From Pseudomonadota bacterium (GTDB lineage Bacteria; Pseudomonadota; Gammaproteobacteria; Xanthomonadales; Rhodanobacteraceae): a stretch of DNA of 9,877 nt. Positions 7,789 to 9,877 of this stretch are shown piece by piece. How positions within the stretch are numbered: position 1 is the stretch's first letter; each line of letters begins with the position of its first letter. The stretch lies in NCBI GenBank assembly GCA_021787175.1, contig JAJYMF010000214.1:1-9877 (forward strand). The letters are read 5' to 3'. Below the pieces are notes generated by a model. It did no database searches. It was not told the origin of the DNA and was given only the letters and a program-made list of their open reading frames with translations. Position numbers and translations under genes: made by a program.

Positions 7789-9099
7789 ATGGCAGTCGGT
7801 CCCGCCCCGCAGGAACACCAGGTCGTCTACACGACCCTGCATTTCGACACGCCGTGGTCGCAGGACAGCTATCTGCAGACCGGCGGCTACGCGGCGTGGA
7901 AGAAGATCCTCGCCGAGCGTCCCGATCCGGCGACGATCATCGACGAGGTCAAGAAGTCCGGCCTGCGCGGCCGCGGCGGCGCCGGTTTTCCGACCGGCCT
8001 GAAGTGGTCGTTCATGCCCAAGGGCACGACGCAGAAGTACATCCTCTGCAACTCCGACGAGTCCGAGCCGGGCACCTGCAAGGACCGCGACATCCTGCGC
8101 TTCAATCCGCATGCGGTGATCGAGGGCATGGCCATCGCCTGCTACGCCACCGGCTCGACGGTCGGCTACAACTACCTGCGCGGCGAGTTCCATCACGAGC
8201 CCTATGAGCATTTCGAGCAGGCGCTGAAGGATGCCTATGCCGCCGGCCTGCTGGGCAAGAACATCCAGGGCTCGAGCATCGATGTGGACATTTACGCCGC
8301 CCTGGGCGCCGGCGCCTACATCTGCGGCGAGGAAACCGCGCTGATGGAGTCGCTGGAGGGCAAGAAGGGCCAGCCGCGCTTCAAGCCGCCGTTCCCGGCC
8401 AACTTCGGCCTCTACGGCAAGCCGACCACGATCAACAACACCGAAACCTACGCCTCGGTGCCGGCGATCCTGCGCCGTGGCGGCGAGTGGTTCCTGAACC
8501 TCGGCAAGCCCAACAACGGCGGACCGAAGATTTTTTCGGTCTCCGGCCACGTCGGCAAGCCGGGCAATTTCGAGATCCGCCTCGGCACGCCGTTCAAGGA
8601 CCTGCTGGAGATGGCTGGCGGCGTGCGCGACGGGCGCAAGCTCAAGGCGGTGATTCCCGGCGGCTCGTCGATGCCGGTGCTGCCGGGCGAGACGATGATG
8701 GGCCTGACGATGGACTACGACGCCATCCAGAAGGCCGGCTCGGGGCTCGGCTCCGGCGCGGTGATCGTGATGGACGAGACCACCTGCATGGTGCGCGCCT
8801 GCCATCGCATCAGCCGCTTCTACTACGCCGAATCCTGCGGCCAGTGCACGCCCTGCCGCGAGGGCACCGGCTGGATGTACCGCGTGCTGAGCCGCATCGT
8901 CGAGGGTCAGGGTACGACCGACGACCTGCATCGCCTGAAAGCTGTCGCCGGCCAGATCGAAGGCCACACCATCTGCGCCTTCGGCGAGGCCGCGGCATGG
9001 CCGGTGCAGGGCTTCCTGCGCCACTACTGGCACGAGTTCGAGTATTACGTCGAGCATGGCCGTTCACTCGTCGATGGCGATCTGGGGGTGGCGGCATGA
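7789..9099 (+). CDS. nuoF: NADH-quinone oxidoreductase subunit F (NADH/FMN-binding)
   Basis: The product is 436 aa, the 51-kDa subunit that binds NADH and FMN and starts electron flow in complex I. The glycine-rich nucleotide-binding GRGGAGFPTG is at residues 61-70. A second FMN/NADH motif, GAGAYICGEETAL, is at 173-185. The N3 4Fe-4S ligands are C350, C353 and C356 (SCGQCTPC) and C396 (TICAFGE). Length and ends match the family. GAGGT ends 5 nt before the ATG, and the gene lies 8 bp after nuoE. Its TGA stop (9097-9099) overlaps an ATG (9096-9098), as expected for a nuoF/nuoG junction. That ATG, however, opens a 57-codon repeat-derived frame rather than nuoG itself. Confidence 0.97.
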   Translation: MAVGPAPQEHQVVYTTLHFDTPWSQDSYLQTGGYAAWKKILAERPDPATIIDEVKKSGLRGRGGAGFPTGLKWSFMPKGTTQKYILCNSDESEPGTCKDRDILRFNPHAVIEGMAIACYATGSTVGYNYLRGEFHHEPYEHFEQALKDAYAAGLLGKNIQGSSIDVDIYAALGAGAYICGEETALMESLEGKKGQPRFKPPFPANFGLYGKPTTINNTETYASVPAILRRGGEWFLNLGKPNNGGPKIFSVSGHVGKPGNFEIRLGTPFKDLLEMAGGVRDGRKLKAVIPGGSSMPVLPGETMMGLTMDYDAIQKAGSGLGSGAVIVMDETTCMVRACHRISRFYYAESCGQCTPCREGTGWMYRVLSRIVEGQGTTDDLHRLKAVAGQIEGHTICAFGEAAAWPVQGFLRHYWHEFEYYVEHGRSLVDGDLGVAA

Positions 9100-9269
9100 G
9101 TGCATTCAATGCCAGGACTGTCCGCAAAGTACGCAAAGAACGCGAAGTGGAATCAGATCGTGTTGGTTTTTGCGATCTTCGCGCCCTTCGCGGACCCAGG
9201 CTTTTTGTTCGAGCCGTCCGCAAAGAACGCGAAGCGCGCGAACCCAGGCTTTCAGAGGCGGCTCGATGA
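9096..9269 (+). CDS. 57-codon open frame between nuoF and nuoG, doubtful gene
   Basis: An ATG overlapping the nuoF stop opens a frame of 57 codons, whose own TGA overlaps the nuoG ATG; both junctions are ATGA. The product would be very rich in Arg, Lys and Glu (VRKVRKERE and VRKEREARE) because the DNA is a repeat array. I recognise no family. Codon use differs sharply from the nuo genes: by hand count 25 of 57 codons end in G or C, whereas neighbouring genes use G/C-ending codons nearly throughout. The first codons (Met-Ser-Ala) match those of nuoG, suggesting that the frame begins in a duplicated nuoG start. It is probably not a functional protein gene. It may, however, be translated and keep ribosomes moving from nuoF to nuoG. 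Confidence 0.3.
   Translation: MSAFNARTVRKVRKEREVESDRVGFCDLRALRGPRLFVRAVRKEREAREPRLSEAAR
9117..9252. repeat. Composite repeat element inside the nuo operon
   Basis: Three 9-nt units run in tandem at 9121-9147: TCCGCAAAG, TACGCAAAG, AACGCGAAG. An 18-nt direct copy lacking the middle unit is at 9217-9234. An inverted arm at 9177-9194 pairs with 15 of 18 positions of that 18-nt form, so a long hairpin with a loop of about 30 nt is possible. An 11-nt direct repeat, ACCCAGGCTTT, occurs at 9194-9204 and 9242-9252. The region holds T-runs and AT-ending codons unlike its surroundings. It looks like a dispersed intergenic repeat that entered the nuoF-nuoG junction. Confidence 0.8.
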
Positions 9270-9877
9270 GCGCACAACCTTCCAATCCGGCGAGCGCGCC
9301 GGATCTCGTCAACATCGAGATCGACGGCCGGCCGCTCCAGGCGCCGAAGGGCTCGATGATCATCCAGGCGGCGGACATCGCCGGGATCGCGATTCCGCGC
9401 TTCTGCTATCACCGCAAGCTGCCGATCGCCGCCAACTGCCGGCAGTGCCTGGTCGAGGTCGAGATGGGCGGCAAGCCGATCCCGAAGCCGCAGCCGGCCT
9501 GCGCCACGCCGGTGGCCGAGGGCATGAAGGTGCAGACGCGCTCGGACAAGGCGCTGCTCTGGCAGCGCGACGTGATGGAGTTCCTGCTGATCAACCATCC
9601 GCTCGATTGCCCGATCTGCGACCAGGGCGGCGAGTGCGAGCTGCAGGACCTGTCGCTGGGCTACGGGCGCTCGGTATCGCGCTACACCGAGCGCAAGCGC
9701 CCGGTGGCCGACGAGGACATCGGCCCGCTGGTCGCCACCGACATGACCCGCTGCATCCACTGCACGCGTTGCGTCCGCTTCGTCAGCGAGATCGCCGGCA
9801 CCCACGAGCTGGGCGGCGTGGGTCGCGGCGAGCATCTGGAAATCAGCACCGCCATCGGCAAGACCATCGACAGCGAG
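9266..9877 (+). CDS. nuoG: NADH-quinone oxidoreductase subunit G, 5' part
   Basis: This gene is cut by the window end; 204 codons are present. NuoG is the 75-kDa subunit that carries the Fe-S chain from NADH towards quinone. The N-terminal ferredoxin domain shows the N1b 2Fe-2S ligands C47, C58, C61 and C79. The next domain has the N5 ligands H111, C115, C118 and C124 (HPLDCPICDQGGEC). The first three N4 ligands follow at C163, C166 and C169 (RCIHCTRC); the fourth lies beyond the window. The ATG at 9266 overlaps the stop of the 57-codon frame, and AGAGG (9254-9258) serves as Shine-Dalgarno. That site comes from the right edge of the inserted segment, so nuoG translation initiation may differ from that in relatives without the insert. 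Confidence 0.95.
   Translation, partial: MSAQPSNPASAPDLVNIEIDGRPLQAPKGSMIIQAADIAGIAIPRFCYHRKLPIAANCRQCLVEVEMGGKPIPKPQPACATPVAEGMKVQTRSDKALLWQRDVMEFLLINHPLDCPICDQGGECELQDLSLGYGRSVSRYTERKRPVADEDIGPLVATDMTRCIHCTRCVRFVSEIAGTHELGGVGRGEHLEISTAIGKTIDSE

Noticed and set aside
7726..9057. A 443-codon open frame antisense to nuoF
   Set aside because: It has the same shadow character. The sense strand encodes an intact NuoF with all cofactor motifs.
9121..9234. CRISPR array in the nuoF-nuoG repeat
   Set aside because: The 9-nt units are adjacent with no unique spacers, one arm is inverted, and there are no cas genes.

Overview
The window is GC-rich bacterial chromosome. The gene content and order (tpiA, secG, tRNA-Leu(GAG), then nuoA-B-C-D-E-F-G with nuoC and nuoD unfused), together with protein features such as the NuoB and NuoC sequences, point to a gammaproteobacterium of the Xanthomonadales/Lysobacterales group. 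The genus cannot be told from sequence alone.

Layout. Positions 1-341 hold no convincing gene; the first 160 bases are packed with inverted repeats. Positions 342-1910 (+) encode a secreted glycoside hydrolase of family GH39 (beta-xylosidase-like). A short-chain dehydrogenase/reductase is encoded convergently at 2016-2855 (-). A 78-bp divergent gap follows, with a plausible sigma70-type promoter facing right. Then comes a long rightward housekeeping block: tpiA (2934-3680), secG (3703-4116), tRNA-Leu (4125-4209) and the nuo genes from nuoA (4281) to a nuoG cut by the window end (9266-9877).

The nuo genes encode the peripheral arm of respiratory complex I: NuoE, F and G form the NADH-oxidising module; NuoB, C and D form the connecting quinone-reducing module; NuoA is a small membrane subunit. 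The Fe-S ligand cysteines expected for N1a, N2, N3, N1b and N5 are visible, as are the first three for N4. Genes are tightly packed, with start/stop overlaps at nuoA/nuoB, nuoD/nuoE and around nuoF/nuoG.

The most unusual feature is 170 bp between the nuoF stop/start overlap and the nuoG start. It holds a repeat element (9-nt tandem units, an inverted copy, an 18-nt direct copy and an 11-nt direct repeat). It is also an open frame of 57 codons, joined by ATGA overlaps to nuoF upstream and nuoG downstream. A related degenerate repeat appears to lie in the nuoB-nuoC gap. I see no CRISPR array, transposase gene, phage gene or defence system, and no evidence of a wholly new multi-gene system; the novelty is in this intra-operon repeat.
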